A stretch of 64,000 bases of DNA from Luxibacter massiliensis (GTDB lineage Bacteria > Bacillota > Clostridia > Lachnospirales > Lachnospiraceae), in the NCBI RefSeq assembly GCF_900604355.1, contig NZ_UWOE01000001.1, positions 2,294,001-2,358,000 of the forward strand, given 5' to 3'. Below the pieces are notes generated by a model. It was given only the letters and a program-made list of their open reading frames with translations. It searched no databases and was not told where the DNA came from. Below, in pieces: positions 35,619 through 44,669 of the stretch (position 1 is its first letter; each line of letters opens with the position of its first letter). The position numbers were made by a program, and so were the translations under genes.

Positions 35619-37337
35619 CTATTGATTCGGATCCTCCAATATATCCAGCAGCTCTCCTACATTTTTCTTACCGAAGAAAACCTGTTCCTTATTCACTACC
35701 ATACAGGGAACGCTCATAATCTGATACTTTTCTTTCAGCTCCGGATAGTGTGACAGATCATACACTTCCGCCCTCACCCTGTCAGACAATGCTGCGATCT
35801 TCTGTGCCGCCATCACAAGTTCCGGGCACATGGTACAGGACAGGGAAACCATGATTTCAATATCTGTCTGTCTGGAAATTCTCCCAATTCTCTCTTTTTC
35901 TTCCTGGGTGACGGCTGTTCCGGGACCGGCTGCATTGTACAGTCCGATTACAAAAGAATTAATCTCATGTCCTCCGGGAACTCCATGGAACACCATTCCC
36001 GAGGGCGTTCCATCTGCCTTAATAATTTCCATAGACGGAAGATATTCTGGCCTGTCTCCTTCTGCTTTTTCCCAGAACACTTTGTCTGTCATCTCGGAGA
36101 ACTCCTTCAAAAATACTTCCACTTCACGGGAAACCCCATCCTCTCCCAGCCACGCCCGGATGCACACCGGATGCGCAAATTTGTCAAATACCGGGATAAG
36201 CTGGGTTCTGATGGCTTCATCCAAAAACCTTGCGCCACCAGTATTCTGCGCCGGGTTCTGGCTGTCTGCCAGGCGATTCCCCGCAGCATCCGCACTGTCC
36301 TTACCGCCTGCCCCATGATTGGGGACGGCCTCTGCACCGCTCCAGCTATTTTCTTTTACAACAGATACGTCAAATTCCGGGATTTCCAGTTTGCTGTGCA
36401 GTTCTGTCACATCCTTTTCCAACGAGGTTGCCGCCACGGCTCCGTCCGCAACAGCCGTGACCACCTGCCGGAGATTTTTCACGCATACATCTCCTGCCGC
36501 ATACACTCCCGCAAGATTCGTTTTCTGATTGGCGTCTGTTATAATATATCCATGCTCATCCAATTCCAGTATTTCCGGCAGCCACCGGGTGTTCGGTTCA
36601 TATCCGGCAAATACAAATACTCCGAATCCACCGTCCTTCTCTGCAAGATATTCCCATGTCTCTCCTGCTGCCTTATCCAAAAACACAGCTTTTTCCATCA
36701 CCTGGCCGCCCTTAACACCCTTTAATTCTGTAGAGAACCGGACAGATATTTTTTCATTTCCTTTTAGCTTATCAGACACCGTCCTGGCGCACCCAAACTG
36801 CTCTGAACGCACGATAATCGTTACATGCTTCGCGTATTTCGTGAGGAAAAGCCCTTCTTCCACAGCCGCAAATCCCCCGCCTATGACAAATACGTTCATC
36901 CCGGTAAAAAATTCTCCGTCACAAGTTGCACAATAGGCAACCCCCCGGCCTCTAAAAGTATCTTCTCCCTGAAACCCCAGCTTCCTGGGATTTGCCCCCA
37001 CTGCAAGAATAACGCCAAGAGCTTTATAATCCCCCTTGTTCGTGTGAAGAACTTTTACATCCTGCGCAAGCTCCATATCCGTCACCTCCGCGATGACAAA
37101 CTCTGCGCCAAAATTTTCCGCCTGTCTTCTCATACTGTCTGTCAGGCTTTTCCCGCTTGCAAGCTCGACCCCCGGATAATTCACCACCTCTGTTGTGATG
37201 GTGATCTGTCCTCCGGTCTTGTCTTTTTCCAGAACCAGCACTTTATACTTTGCCCTGGCCATGTAAATTGCGGCGGAAAGTCCAGCCGGCCCGGCCCCTA
37301 CAATGATTAAGTCATAAAACTTCTCGTATCCTCCCAT
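35619..37337 (-). CDS. AhpF-type peroxiredoxin reductase with domains in swapped order
   Basis: 572 residues. Residues 1-310 are a thioredoxin-reductase flavoprotein: FAD motif GAGPAG (14-19), redox CATC (136-139), NADPH motif GGGFAAVE and AAGDVC. After a low-complexity linker (about 330-365, Gly/Ala/Asn-rich), residues 366-572 resemble the two-thioredoxin-fold N-terminal domain of AhpF, with the active pair CTMC (501-504). E. coli AhpF has these parts in the opposite order. It should pass electrons from NAD(P)H to the AhpC encoded directly upstream (gap one base), reducing peroxides in the cytoplasm. Confidence 0.88.
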   Translation of the reverse strand: MGGYEKFYDLIIVGAGPAGLSAAIYMARAKYKVLVLEKDKTGGQITITTEVVNYPGVELASGKSLTDSMRRQAENFGAEFVIAEVTDMELAQDVKVLHTNKGDYKALGVILAVGANPRKLGFQGEDTFRGRGVAYCATCDGEFFTGMNVFVIGGGFAAVEEGLFLTKYAKHVTIIVRSEQFGCARTVSDKLKGNEKISVRFSTELKGVKGGQVMEKAVFLDKAAGETWEYLAEKDGGFGVFVFAGYEPNTRWLPEILELDEHGYIITDANQKTNLAGVYAAGDVCVKNLRQVVTAVADGAVAATSLEKDVTELHSKLEIPEFDVSVVKENSWSGAEAVPNHGAGGKDSADAAGNRLADSQNPAQNTGGARFLDEAIRTQLIPVFDKFAHPVCIRAWLGEDGVSREVEVFLKEFSEMTDKVFWEKAEGDRPEYLPSMEIIKADGTPSGMVFHGVPGGHEINSFVIGLYNAAGPGTAVTQEEKERIGRISRQTDIEIMVSLSCTMCPELVMAAQKIAALSDRVRAEVYDLSHYPELKEKYQIMSVPCMVVNKEQVFFGKKNVGELLDILEDPNQ

Positions 37338-37338
37338 G

Positions 37339-37902
37339 TTAGAGCAGTCCCACCAGATCCAGGCTCGGCTTCAGTGTTTCTGCTCCCGGCTGCCATTTTG
37401 CCGGGCACACCTGATCCCCGTGCTCCGCTACGAACTGGGATGCCTGCACTCTCCTGAACAACTCATCCGCATTTCTTCCCACGTTGCCCGCAATTACTTC
37501 ATAAGCCACGATTTTCCCTTCTGGATTCACAATAAAGCTTCCTCTTTCAGCCATGCCGTCTGACTCGATCATCACATCAAAATCCCTTGCAAGAGCGCCT
37601 GTCGGATCTGCCAGCATCGGATAATTTATTTTCTGAATTGTCTTGGACGCATCATGCCATGCCTTATGTACAAAATGGCTGTCACAAGATACGGAATAAA
37701 TTTCGCAGCCTATCTTCTGAAATTCCTCATACTTATTCGCCAGGTCTTCCAATTCTGTGGGGCACACAAACGTAAAATCCGCTGGATAAAAGAAAAATAC
37801 ACTCCATTTCCCTAAAATATCCTCTTTTCTTACGGTCTTAAATTCACCACCCCAAAATGCCTGCACTTCAAAATTATTTACCTCTTTGTTGATCATTGAC
37901 AT
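37339..37902 (-). CDS. ahpC: Peroxiredoxin AhpC
   Basis: 187 residues, typical 2-Cys AhpC/Prx1. The peroxidatic Cys47 is in FTFVCPTE and the resolving Cys166 in VCPAKW. It reduces H2O2, organic peroxides and peroxynitrite, and is recycled by the AhpF-like enzyme of the next gene. GGAGG precedes the ATG. Two GTTAG-N6-CTAAC boxes, one over the -10, indicate that it belongs to the same regulon as the metal transporters. Confidence 0.95.
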   Translation of the reverse strand: MSMINKEVNNFEVQAFWGGEFKTVRKEDILGKWSVFFFYPADFTFVCPTELEDLANKYEEFQKIGCEIYSVSCDSHFVHKAWHDASKTIQKINYPMLADPTGALARDFDVMIESDGMAERGSFIVNPEGKIVAYEVIAGNVGRNADELFRRVQASQFVAEHGDQVCPAKWQPGAETLKPSLDLVGLL

Positions 37903-38012
37903 CTTAAAATCCTCCTATCTTTCTTGTGTTTTTAGGAATTGCATATTTTTGCCGGGGTCAGATCCTTTTCCCCTTTAATATTGCCTGTCCCTAAATTCTC
38001 TGAATCTCATTA

Positions 38013-38028
38013 GTTAGTTTTTTCTAAC
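38013..38028. promoter_or_regulatory. Operator box c1
   Basis: GTTAG-TTTTTT-CTAAC, 22 bp from box c2 and downstream of the ahpC promoter -10, in the transcribed leader. Spacing of about two helical turns suggests cooperative occupancy. Confidence 0.65.
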
Positions 38029-38034
38029 AACAAG

Positions 38035-38066
38035 GTTAGTTTACACTAACTTCCAGGATTTGTCAA
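38035..38066 (-). promoter_or_regulatory. ahpC promoter with operator box c2
   Basis: Minus strand: TTGACA (38066-38061), 17 bp, TAAACT (38043-38038). Box c2, GTTAGT-N4-ACTAAC (38035-38050), covers the -10 element, so binding should block initiation. Confidence 0.75.
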
Positions 38067-38098
38067 TAACAATAATCATTATTATATTATAGCTGCAG

Positions 38099-39529
38099 CT
38101 ATTTAGGCAGGACCCTTCGGTGGTAACACAGCTTTCCCCTCTCCATATAGACAATTTCATCCGCTGCCTCGGCAATAAAATCCATATCGTGCGTAATCAG
38201 CAGAATACACCTGCCCCCTTTTGCCAAATGTTTGAAAAGACTGGCTGTGAGGCGCATATGATATCCGTCCAGGCCGCTTGTAGGTTCGTCAAATACCAAC
38301 AGTCTTTTTTGGCTTGCCGCTGCAAGCGCCAGCAAAAGACGCTGTTTCTGGCCACCAGATAACGAGGCAGGATGGCGGTTTTGAAAACTTTCCATTCCCA
38401 CCTTTCCCAGCCAGTCAAGTGCAGTTTCTCTAAGAAAGGCAGTTTCCCTTCTTCCAATCCAGAACTCATCAAAAACAGTCGGCGCATATAGCTGATAATC
38501 CGAATCCTGCTGCACAAAAAAAGTATTTTTTATGCGCTGCTTTCGTTTCAGGTATTCCCCCTCCATACAGACGGTTCCCATAGTTTTGTACAATCCTGTG
38601 ATACTTCTGCACAGAGTCGATTTTCCTGCGCCATTGGGACCTGTAATTGCCAGTATTTTCCCATTTGCGGCAGAAAAAGAAACGGACTCCAAAATCTGCC
38701 GTCCCTCCAGCATACAGGAGATCTCAGAAACCTGCAGCATATGCTCCGGTTTTTGCCCAAAAGCGCCTCCCGCCTGAAAATCAGGCGCGGTAAAGAAACG
38801 CATTCCCATCTCTGCCAACTGCCCGTCACAAAGCTTTAGTGCGTCTTTGCGTCTGTAAATCTTAGAAATTTCTCCGTTCTCCATAAACACCAGCCGGTCA
38901 AAAGAATCCCTGACATAGTGAAAACGGTGCTCTGACAGGATAATCGTATGTCCTGCCTCTTTCAGCCTGTAAAGCAGGATTCCAAGGCGCATCATGGCCT
39001 CGCTGTCCAGATTAGCTGAGGGTTCGTCCATCACAATCACCTTCGGTTCCATGGCACAGACAGATGCAATGGCAACAAGCTGTTTTTCACCGCTGGACAA
39101 GGGAAATATCCTCCGGTCCAGCAGTCTCTCGATATGCATACTTTCACAAACCGATTTCACACGCTGGTGCATGACGGCACGGTCCAGGGGAATATTCTCC
39201 ATCCCAAGCACAATCTCGTCTGTAGTATCCGTGGCGAAAAACTGGCTCCTTGGATCCTGGAATACGCTTCCTACAATCGTACCTAACTGATGGATTGGCA
39301 TTTCCAGGGCGTTTTGTCCGCTCAAAAGATACTCCCCCTCCAGCTTTCCCGGATAGAACTGGGGACACAGTCCATTTAGCACCCGCAGCAGCGTTGTTTT
39401 CCCGCAGCCGCTTTTACCTGCCAGGAGAATCAGCTCCCCTTTCTGTACTTTCAGGCTGACCTGACAAAGCTGCCCCCTTCCCTCGCTGCTGTTATTATAA
39501 ATAAATGAGAGGTCCTTTAATTCAATCAT
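38099..39529 (-). CDS. ECF transporter tandem ATPase, A-A' fusion (locus 2)
   Basis: 476 residues with two ABC ATPase domains: Walker A AGKSGCGKTT and GPNGAGKST, Walker B KVIVMDEP and LLVFDEP. The second signature is LSGGQKQRLL; the first is altered to LSSGEKQLVA, a normal variation in these tandem proteins. It is the paralogue of the locus 1 ATPase and the last gene of a five-gene operon, overlapping EcfT by 4 bp. Confidence 0.9.
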   Translation of the reverse strand: MIELKDLSFIYNNSSEGRGQLCQVSLKVQKGELILLAGKSGCGKTTLLRVLNGLCPQFYPGKLEGEYLLSGQNALEMPIHQLGTIVGSVFQDPRSQFFATDTTDEIVLGMENIPLDRAVMHQRVKSVCESMHIERLLDRRIFPLSSGEKQLVAIASVCAMEPKVIVMDEPSANLDSEAMMRLGILLYRLKEAGHTIILSEHRFHYVRDSFDRLVFMENGEISKIYRRKDALKLCDGQLAEMGMRFFTAPDFQAGGAFGQKPEHMLQVSEISCMLEGRQILESVSFSAANGKILAITGPNGAGKSTLCRSITGLYKTMGTVCMEGEYLKRKQRIKNTFFVQQDSDYQLYAPTVFDEFWIGRRETAFLRETALDWLGKVGMESFQNRHPASLSGGQKQRLLLALAAASQKRLLVFDEPTSGLDGYHMRLTASLFKHLAKGGRCILLITHDMDFIAEAADEIVYMERGKLCYHRRVLPK

Positions 39530-40257
39530 AATATGCCACCCCGCTCAAAGCTAAAAATGATTCCCGCCGCAAAAGCCATTCCGCCAGAGAGGACCGCGTC
39601 TTTCCGGGTGAACCTCACTTCCCTGTAACTCACCGTTTCTCCCGAAAAACGTACGCCCCGTACAGTCATAGAAGCTGACAGTTCTTCCGCAACCTTAGTT
39701 GTCCGCAGAATCAACGGAATCAGGATATATTCTACTGTGGAGGGCAGGTGAAAAAGGGTATGGAACACACCGGTCCCGATTCCCCTGAACCGCTGGGAAG
39801 AGCGGATGGCCTGGTACTCCCCCGAAATAGTCGGGAAAAACCGCAGCAAAACAGCTACCGCAATGCCTGCAGCCTTTGGCAAATGCCATTTCTGCAGCGC
39901 CGCCAGCAAAGCGCCAGTGGAACTTCGTGCCAGGCAGGCTGCAAAGGAAAGAGGAACCAGCGCTTTCCGCCCCAAAATCCCTATACTTGACAGCATGGAA
40001 CTGACGGAAAAAACAATCTGACTTTCCACCATCCTGATCCCCAGCCAGGCAATCCCTGTAAAAAGCAGATAATAAACGGCACAGAATGCCGCACGATCCG
40101 CTCCTTTTGTAAAAAGGTGAATTAAAATGCAGCATAAAAGCACACAGAAACCTCCAGTTTCAGAGTGAATCAAAATAACAGAAGCCGCTCCCGTCAGACA
40201 GAGCAGAATCCATGTGCGCGGATCCGGCCAAAAACGTCCCTGCTTCGCTGCATCCAT
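39526..40257 (-). CDS. ECF transporter T component (locus 2)
   Basis: 243 residues from ATG 40257 (TGATG overlap with the S component; a GTG three bases earlier is also possible). Several membrane helices, then LLRFFPTISGEYQAIRSSQRFRGIG, given here by its key parts RFFPT and RFRGIG, the EcfT coupling motifs. Its C-terminus (AFAAGIIFSFERGG) overlaps the ATPase start. It is the energy-coupling membrane subunit for the adjacent S protein. Confidence 0.88.
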   Translation of the reverse strand: MDAAKQGRFWPDPRTWILLCLTGAASVILIHSETGGFCVLLCCILIHLFTKGADRAAFCAVYYLLFTGIAWLGIRMVESQIVFSVSSMLSSIGILGRKALVPLSFAACLARSSTGALLAALQKWHLPKAAGIAVAVLLRFFPTISGEYQAIRSSQRFRGIGTGVFHTLFHLPSTVEYILIPLILRTTKVAEELSASMTVRGVRFSGETVSYREVRFTRKDAVLSGGMAFAAGIIFSFERGGIL

Positions 40258-40865
40258 CACACAACCCCTGCAGGCCTGAAATGTTTCCCAAGCATTTTTA
40301 AACCCAGCAGATAACCGGCAACAGACAAAACGGCAGCTATAGACAGTGCAATGGCAATATTCGGCGGCGACAGCCAGAATCCCTCGATGGCTGCCAGCGC
40401 TGCATCTGCGGACGCCTCATCCATCCCCATATCCACATAAGTCTGTACCATACTGTCCCGGAATAAAAGAAGCGTCAATGTACTTCCCATAGAGTTCAGC
40501 ATCCATGTAAGGGCATGGGGAATCGCCTGGCGCACATTTTTTCCATATCCCCCCAGCATAATCAGTTCATTGACCACTGCCAATATGGTAAAAAACAGAA
40601 ATACATAGACACTGCCGGAAAACAGAAAATACAGTCCATACACAAAAGGAATCATAAATTGGGTTCCGATTTTGGGGCATTTTTTGACAAGCAGTACATA
40701 GATGATGCCATTGACCAGTCCCGCAAGGCCCGGAACAAGAAAATACACAAGCTGCAGATTTGCGGCAAAGGGCATGGCAATTACAATACCGATCACAGTT
40801 TCCACGCAGGCCAGCAGCAGCACGATTACAAATTCTTTTAAGCTTAAAAATTTAGTCTGTTTCAT
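40257..40865 (-). CDS. ECF S component, MptD/Trep_Strep family (locus 2)
   Basis: 202 residues, six membrane helices, from ATG 40865 (MKQTKFLSLKEFVIVLLLAC), with AGGAGG 7 bp upstream; the longer frame runs into the ABC gene. The C-terminal GKHFRPAGVV is the family hallmark shared with locus 1. It lies between the ABC pair and the EcfT gene, so one mRNA carries both transporter types. Confidence 0.85.
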   Translation of the reverse strand: MKQTKFLSLKEFVIVLLLACVETVIGIVIAMPFAANLQLVYFLVPGLAGLVNGIIYVLLVKKCPKIGTQFMIPFVYGLYFLFSGSVYVFLFFTILAVVNELIMLGGYGKNVRQAIPHALTWMLNSMGSTLTLLLFRDSMVQTYVDMGMDEASADAALAAIEGFWLSPPNIAIALSIAAVLSVAGYLLGLKMLGKHFRPAGVV

Positions 40866-40876
40866 TTGATTTCCTC

Positions 40877-42619
40877 CTAAGATTGTTTGAATGTATAACT
40901 TTCCGCCTGATTCTGTAATTTCCACAGCCGGGCATACAGCCCCTCCTGCCGGGCAAGCAGGCTATGAGTGCCCTTCTGTACAATTTTCCCATCCCGAAGA
41001 ACAACAATCTGCTCCGCTGCCCGCACAGTCTTTAAACGATGGGCGATCATCACAACGGTACGTTCTCTGGAGATTTCATCCAACGCTTTCTGCACCATCG
41101 CTTCATTGTCAGCGTCCAGAGATGCGGTCGGTTCGTCCAGAAGCAGAATCGGAACATCTTTTAAAAAGGCCCTTGCCAGTGAAATCCGCTGCCGCTCTCC
41201 CCCTGACAGCGTTGCCCCTCCTTCTCCTACAATGGTTTCATATCTTTCAGGCAAGCCAGAAATAAAACTATGGCAGCGGGCTTTTTTACAGGCTTCTATC
41301 ATCCGCTCTTCTGTGACAGATTCATCTCCAAAGCAAAGATTTTCCCGGATGCTGCCACGGAACAAATAGGTGTTCTGCATTACCATAGAAATATGAGCGA
41401 GAAGAGAATCCGGCCAAACCTCTTTGATATCCGTTCCATTCATTCGGATGTGCCCCTCCTGACAGTCCCAGAAACGCGCCATCAGCCGGAGCAGCGTGGA
41501 TTTTCCACTTCCAGAAGGGCCTACAAGGGCAGTCAGTGAACCGGAGGCTGTCTCAAAAGAGATGTTTTGGACCACGTCCTTCCCCTCTTCATATCCAAAC
41601 GAAACATCATCGAATGTATAGCTGTCCGCCTGTACAATTTTCTCTTCTCCCAATGGTCCGGGACTTGTCATAACCTGATCCAGCCTCTCTGCCGACGGTA
41701 CCATCCCCCGCAATGCCGAAATACTAGTTACAATCATCAGGACAGGCTCCGTAAGTTTTGTTGCGAGAATTAAAAATCCCGCAAAATCCAGTACGTTCAT
41801 CTGCTCATTGATTAGCAGATAAATCCCGGATGCCGCAGTTACCGGAACAATGAATTTGACCAGTGAAGCACATAAAGTAGACAGGCTTCCCGCCACTCCT
41901 TCCTCCTTCAGCGATTCATCCCTCAAACGCCGCATTGCCGCTTCCATTGATTCAAATCCGCCGCCTGTCCGCTGATAAGCTTTCAGGTCCTTCATGCCGC
42001 GGAGATATTCGTTCAGCTGTGTGGCTGCCTTTGTTTTCGCTTCCATCACCCGGCGGCTGTGCCTTTCTTTGATCCGGGAAACCAGCAGCATCAAAAGGGC
42101 GCAGACCGGCAGCAGGGCGAACATGGAAATCCCCATCCGTACATCATAAGCGCAGATCCATACAACTGAAATAAGAAGCAATAACCCGACCCCCATGGGA
42201 TAAGGCAGCCAGTAGCACAGCGTATATTCCACATTTGCAAAATCGCCGGCAAAAGAACTGATCAGCTCCCCGGATTCCTTTGAGGAGAAAAATCCCAAGG
42301 GCTGGCGCCGCAGCTTCTGGATATACGCAATACGTTTATCCGCGGTATCCCGGTAGGCACGGCCATAGGTAAAATAATAGGAGATGATTTCCACAATATA
42401 CTGCAGTAATACGTATCCCAGGCTGACCGCCGCCAGACCGGCAAGTCTCGGTAACTCCAGGGTATACGGCGGGACAAAGGCCTGTCCCACAGTATAAATT
42501 GCCATATACGCCAGAACAGCGGGAATCATGCTGCATGCCTGTGAAAGAAACAACCACAATGTAGGCTGAAAAATTTCTCTTGGTTTATGGAAAGTAAATT
42601 GCCGGATCATCTTAAACAT
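40877..42619 (-). CDS. ABC half-transporter, YbtQ/IrtB-like (locus 2)
   Basis: 580 residues: six membrane helices plus an ATPase domain with Walker A GPSGSGKST, MARFWDCQEGHIRMNG, signature LSGGERQRIS and Walker B ILLLDEP. It overlaps the partner gene upstream by 8 bp and is followed by the S component after 11 bp. Function inferred as for locus 1: ATP-driven import of a metal-metallophore complex. Confidence 0.85.
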   Translation of the reverse strand: MFKMIRQFTFHKPREIFQPTLWLFLSQACSMIPAVLAYMAIYTVGQAFVPPYTLELPRLAGLAAVSLGYVLLQYIVEIISYYFTYGRAYRDTADKRIAYIQKLRRQPLGFFSSKESGELISSFAGDFANVEYTLCYWLPYPMGVGLLLLISVVWICAYDVRMGISMFALLPVCALLMLLVSRIKERHSRRVMEAKTKAATQLNEYLRGMKDLKAYQRTGGGFESMEAAMRRLRDESLKEEGVAGSLSTLCASLVKFIVPVTAASGIYLLINEQMNVLDFAGFLILATKLTEPVLMIVTSISALRGMVPSAERLDQVMTSPGPLGEEKIVQADSYTFDDVSFGYEEGKDVVQNISFETASGSLTALVGPSGSGKSTLLRLMARFWDCQEGHIRMNGTDIKEVWPDSLLAHISMVMQNTYLFRGSIRENLCFGDESVTEERMIEACKKARCHSFISGLPERYETIVGEGGATLSGGERQRISLARAFLKDVPILLLDEPTASLDADNEAMVQKALDEISRERTVVMIAHRLKTVRAAEQIVVLRDGKIVQKGTHSLLARQEGLYARLWKLQNQAESYTFKQS

Positions 42620-44420
42620 TCATGCTCCCCCCTTTCAGCCTCCATGTTTCTGTTTCATTTTGAACCGCCCAGAGCTTTGCATACTGGCCGTTTCGCTTAA
42701 GCAGTTCTCTGTGTGTCCCCTGTTCTATAAGGCGTCCCCTGTCTAAAACGAAAATACAGTCTGCATCCTGAATGGAATACAGCCGGTGTGCGATCATCAG
42801 AATCGTTTTGCCCCGCAGCAGTTCCGCCATTCCTTCCCTGAGCGCCAGTTCATTTTCCGCATCCGTAAACGCCATCGCTTCATCCAGGACAACAACCGGA
42901 GCATTTTTCAAAATGGCCCGTGCAATTGCAATGCGCTGCGCCTCCCCGCCGGACAGCTTATGTCCGCCGTCGCCTAGTTTTGTGTCGTAGCCATCTGGAA
43001 AGGTACTGATGAACTCATGGCACCGCGCAGCCTTTGCAGCACGCTCCACGTCTCCGCGGTTTACAGTTTGATGCATGGCAATGTTGTCATAAACACTTTC
43101 TGAAAATATGTATGTATCCTGAAAAACAAAAGATACGTTTTCTAACAGAGTCTTTGTAGAATAATCCCGGATATCTTTTCCGCCGATCCGAATACTGCCT
43201 CCCTCCACATCCCAGAAACGGGCCAGAAGCTGCCCCGCCGTAGATTTCCCTCCGCCGGAAGGCCCCACAAGGGCGACAAAGCTTCCCGCGGGAATGTACA
43301 TGGAAACATGGTCCAGCGCCATCCGGCGCATTGGATCCGCCGCTTTTTGATAAGAAAAGCTTACATCACGAAATTCCAGGTCTGCCGTAACAGGCCAAGT
43401 CTCACATGTGCCCTCTGCCATGGGTTCTATCTTCATAATGTCATCTATTTGATTCATCCGCACATCCAGATTTCGCAGATCGGCCCCGAACTCCACCAAT
43501 TCCATCAGCGGACTGATCACTGCAGGTCCTACGATTAAGAACATCAGAACTTCCATCATCAGGCCATGGTCTCCCGGGTGCAGATACAGCAGCACACAGC
43601 CTGCGGCAAGGATAAACGCCAGCACCGAAAGTGTAATGGTTTTATAGGCTCCGTAAATGGGCGTCACTCTTTTCAAATATACCAGCCAGTGCCTGCGGTT
43701 TTTCTCTACGATTCCGGTCAGACGCCGGGCCGCAGCCTTAGGCCTGCCGAATATTTTCTCTTCCTCCATGCCGGATATATATTCAGAAAAAGCCGCATCC
43801 AGTTCCGTAGAAGAACGGTTCAGGTCTGTCCAGATTTTCTGGCCTTGCTTTCCCCCAAATGCTGAAAATTGAATGCCAAAAGCAAGCAGCAGCGCGGCAA
43901 ACACTGTGAGTGTCAAGGGTATATTGATGGAAAACAGCAAGGCTGCCAATGCGGCTAACAGTACCCCTGCCCCCACAAGATTTGCCACATCATGGGCAAT
44001 GATATTTTCCATTTTTTCCATATTGTCATTCATAGTTTTTTGCACTGCCCCTGCCTGTCCTCCGGTAAAGAACCCCAAATTCAGTTTGCCCATATGATCC
44101 AATATTCTCATCCGCAGTTCATAAAGTGCACGAAATGCACAGGCATGGCATACAAAACTTCCGATAACCGAAAGTACAATACCTACGGCAATACTTGTCA
44201 GAATCACCCCTGCCCAAAACCACACCATGGGCATCTCTGCCTCCACTCCATTCAAAGATGCTTCCAGGAAGATTTTTACAATCTGATACGCCGCGTAAAA
44301 CGGAACTCCCGACAGCACTACACTCACTGCCGAACATGTCACTCCGAGAATATAGCGGGCAGAACTGCAGCGAGCCCTGTGAAATACCCGGAATACAACG
44401 TTTTTCTTTGTCTCTTTCAT
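42612..44420 (-). CDS. ABC half-transporter, YbtP/IrtA-like (locus 2)
   Basis: 602 residues: membrane domain (about 1-325) and ATPase domain with Walker A GPSGGGKST, LARFWDVEGGSIRIGG, signature LSGGEAQRIA and Walker B VVVLDEA. It is the first gene of the five-gene operon (two ABC halves, S, T, A). The promoter (44521-44549) carries operator box d just downstream. It is divergent to the araC gene of locus 2. Confidence 0.85.
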   Translation of the reverse strand: MKETKKNVVFRVFHRARCSSARYILGVTCSAVSVVLSGVPFYAAYQIVKIFLEASLNGVEAEMPMVWFWAGVILTSIAVGIVLSVIGSFVCHACAFRALYELRMRILDHMGKLNLGFFTGGQAGAVQKTMNDNMEKMENIIAHDVANLVGAGVLLAALAALLFSINIPLTLTVFAALLLAFGIQFSAFGGKQGQKIWTDLNRSSTELDAAFSEYISGMEEEKIFGRPKAAARRLTGIVEKNRRHWLVYLKRVTPIYGAYKTITLSVLAFILAAGCVLLYLHPGDHGLMMEVLMFLIVGPAVISPLMELVEFGADLRNLDVRMNQIDDIMKIEPMAEGTCETWPVTADLEFRDVSFSYQKAADPMRRMALDHVSMYIPAGSFVALVGPSGGGKSTAGQLLARFWDVEGGSIRIGGKDIRDYSTKTLLENVSFVFQDTYIFSESVYDNIAMHQTVNRGDVERAAKAARCHEFISTFPDGYDTKLGDGGHKLSGGEAQRIAIARAILKNAPVVVLDEAMAFTDAENELALREGMAELLRGKTILMIAHRLYSIQDADCIFVLDRGRLIEQGTHRELLKRNGQYAKLWAVQNETETWRLKGGSMNV

Positions 44421-44496
44421 AATTCCCCTTTCCCTGCTCTTCTGCCCAAAAACCCAAAAGAGAAGGATAAAATCCTTTTCAAAATAAAATCATTAA

Positions 44497-44549
44497 GTTA
44501 GTCTTTTCTAACTCAAGCTTATTATGTGAGAAATTATTTTGATCGTCAA
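44497..44549 (-). promoter_or_regulatory. Locus 2 operon promoter with operator box d
   Basis: Minus strand: TTGACG (44549-44544), 17 bp, CATAAT (44526-44521). Box d, GTTAG-TCTTTT-CTAAC (44497-44512), with arms extended to 6 bp, lies about 10-25 bp after the -10, covering the initial transcribed region. Confidence 0.7.
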
Positions 44550-44605
44550 GTCATCAGACAGTGCCTCAATATGGCAGGGGAAAGAAGTATTTTTCGGCAG
44601 ATTCC

Positions 44606-44661
44606 TTGATTCCCAGCCGTTTTTCTGCTATAATTTGCCCGGATAGTTAGTTTCAACTAAT
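44606..44661 (+). promoter_or_regulatory. Locus 2 araC promoter with operator box e
   Basis: TTGATT (44606-44611), 17 bp, TATAAT (44629-44634). Box e, GTTAG-TTTCAA-CTAAT (44646-44661), includes the perfect-armed TTAGTT-TC-AACTAA and sits 12 bp after the -10. So the regulator gene itself is under the same control. Confidence 0.7.
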
Positions 44662-44669
44662 CAAATCTT

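Noticed and set aside
35967..36725. 252-codon open frame antisense to the AhpF-like gene
   Set aside because: Shadow of a well-supported gene; composition is unlike a protein and there is no start signal.
27168..44420. Cobalt/nickel or cobalamin transport for the ECF cassettes
   Set aside because: No CbiM/NikM-type S component or N-terminal metal motif is present and no cobalamin riboswitch precedes the operons; the S components are of the MptD group.
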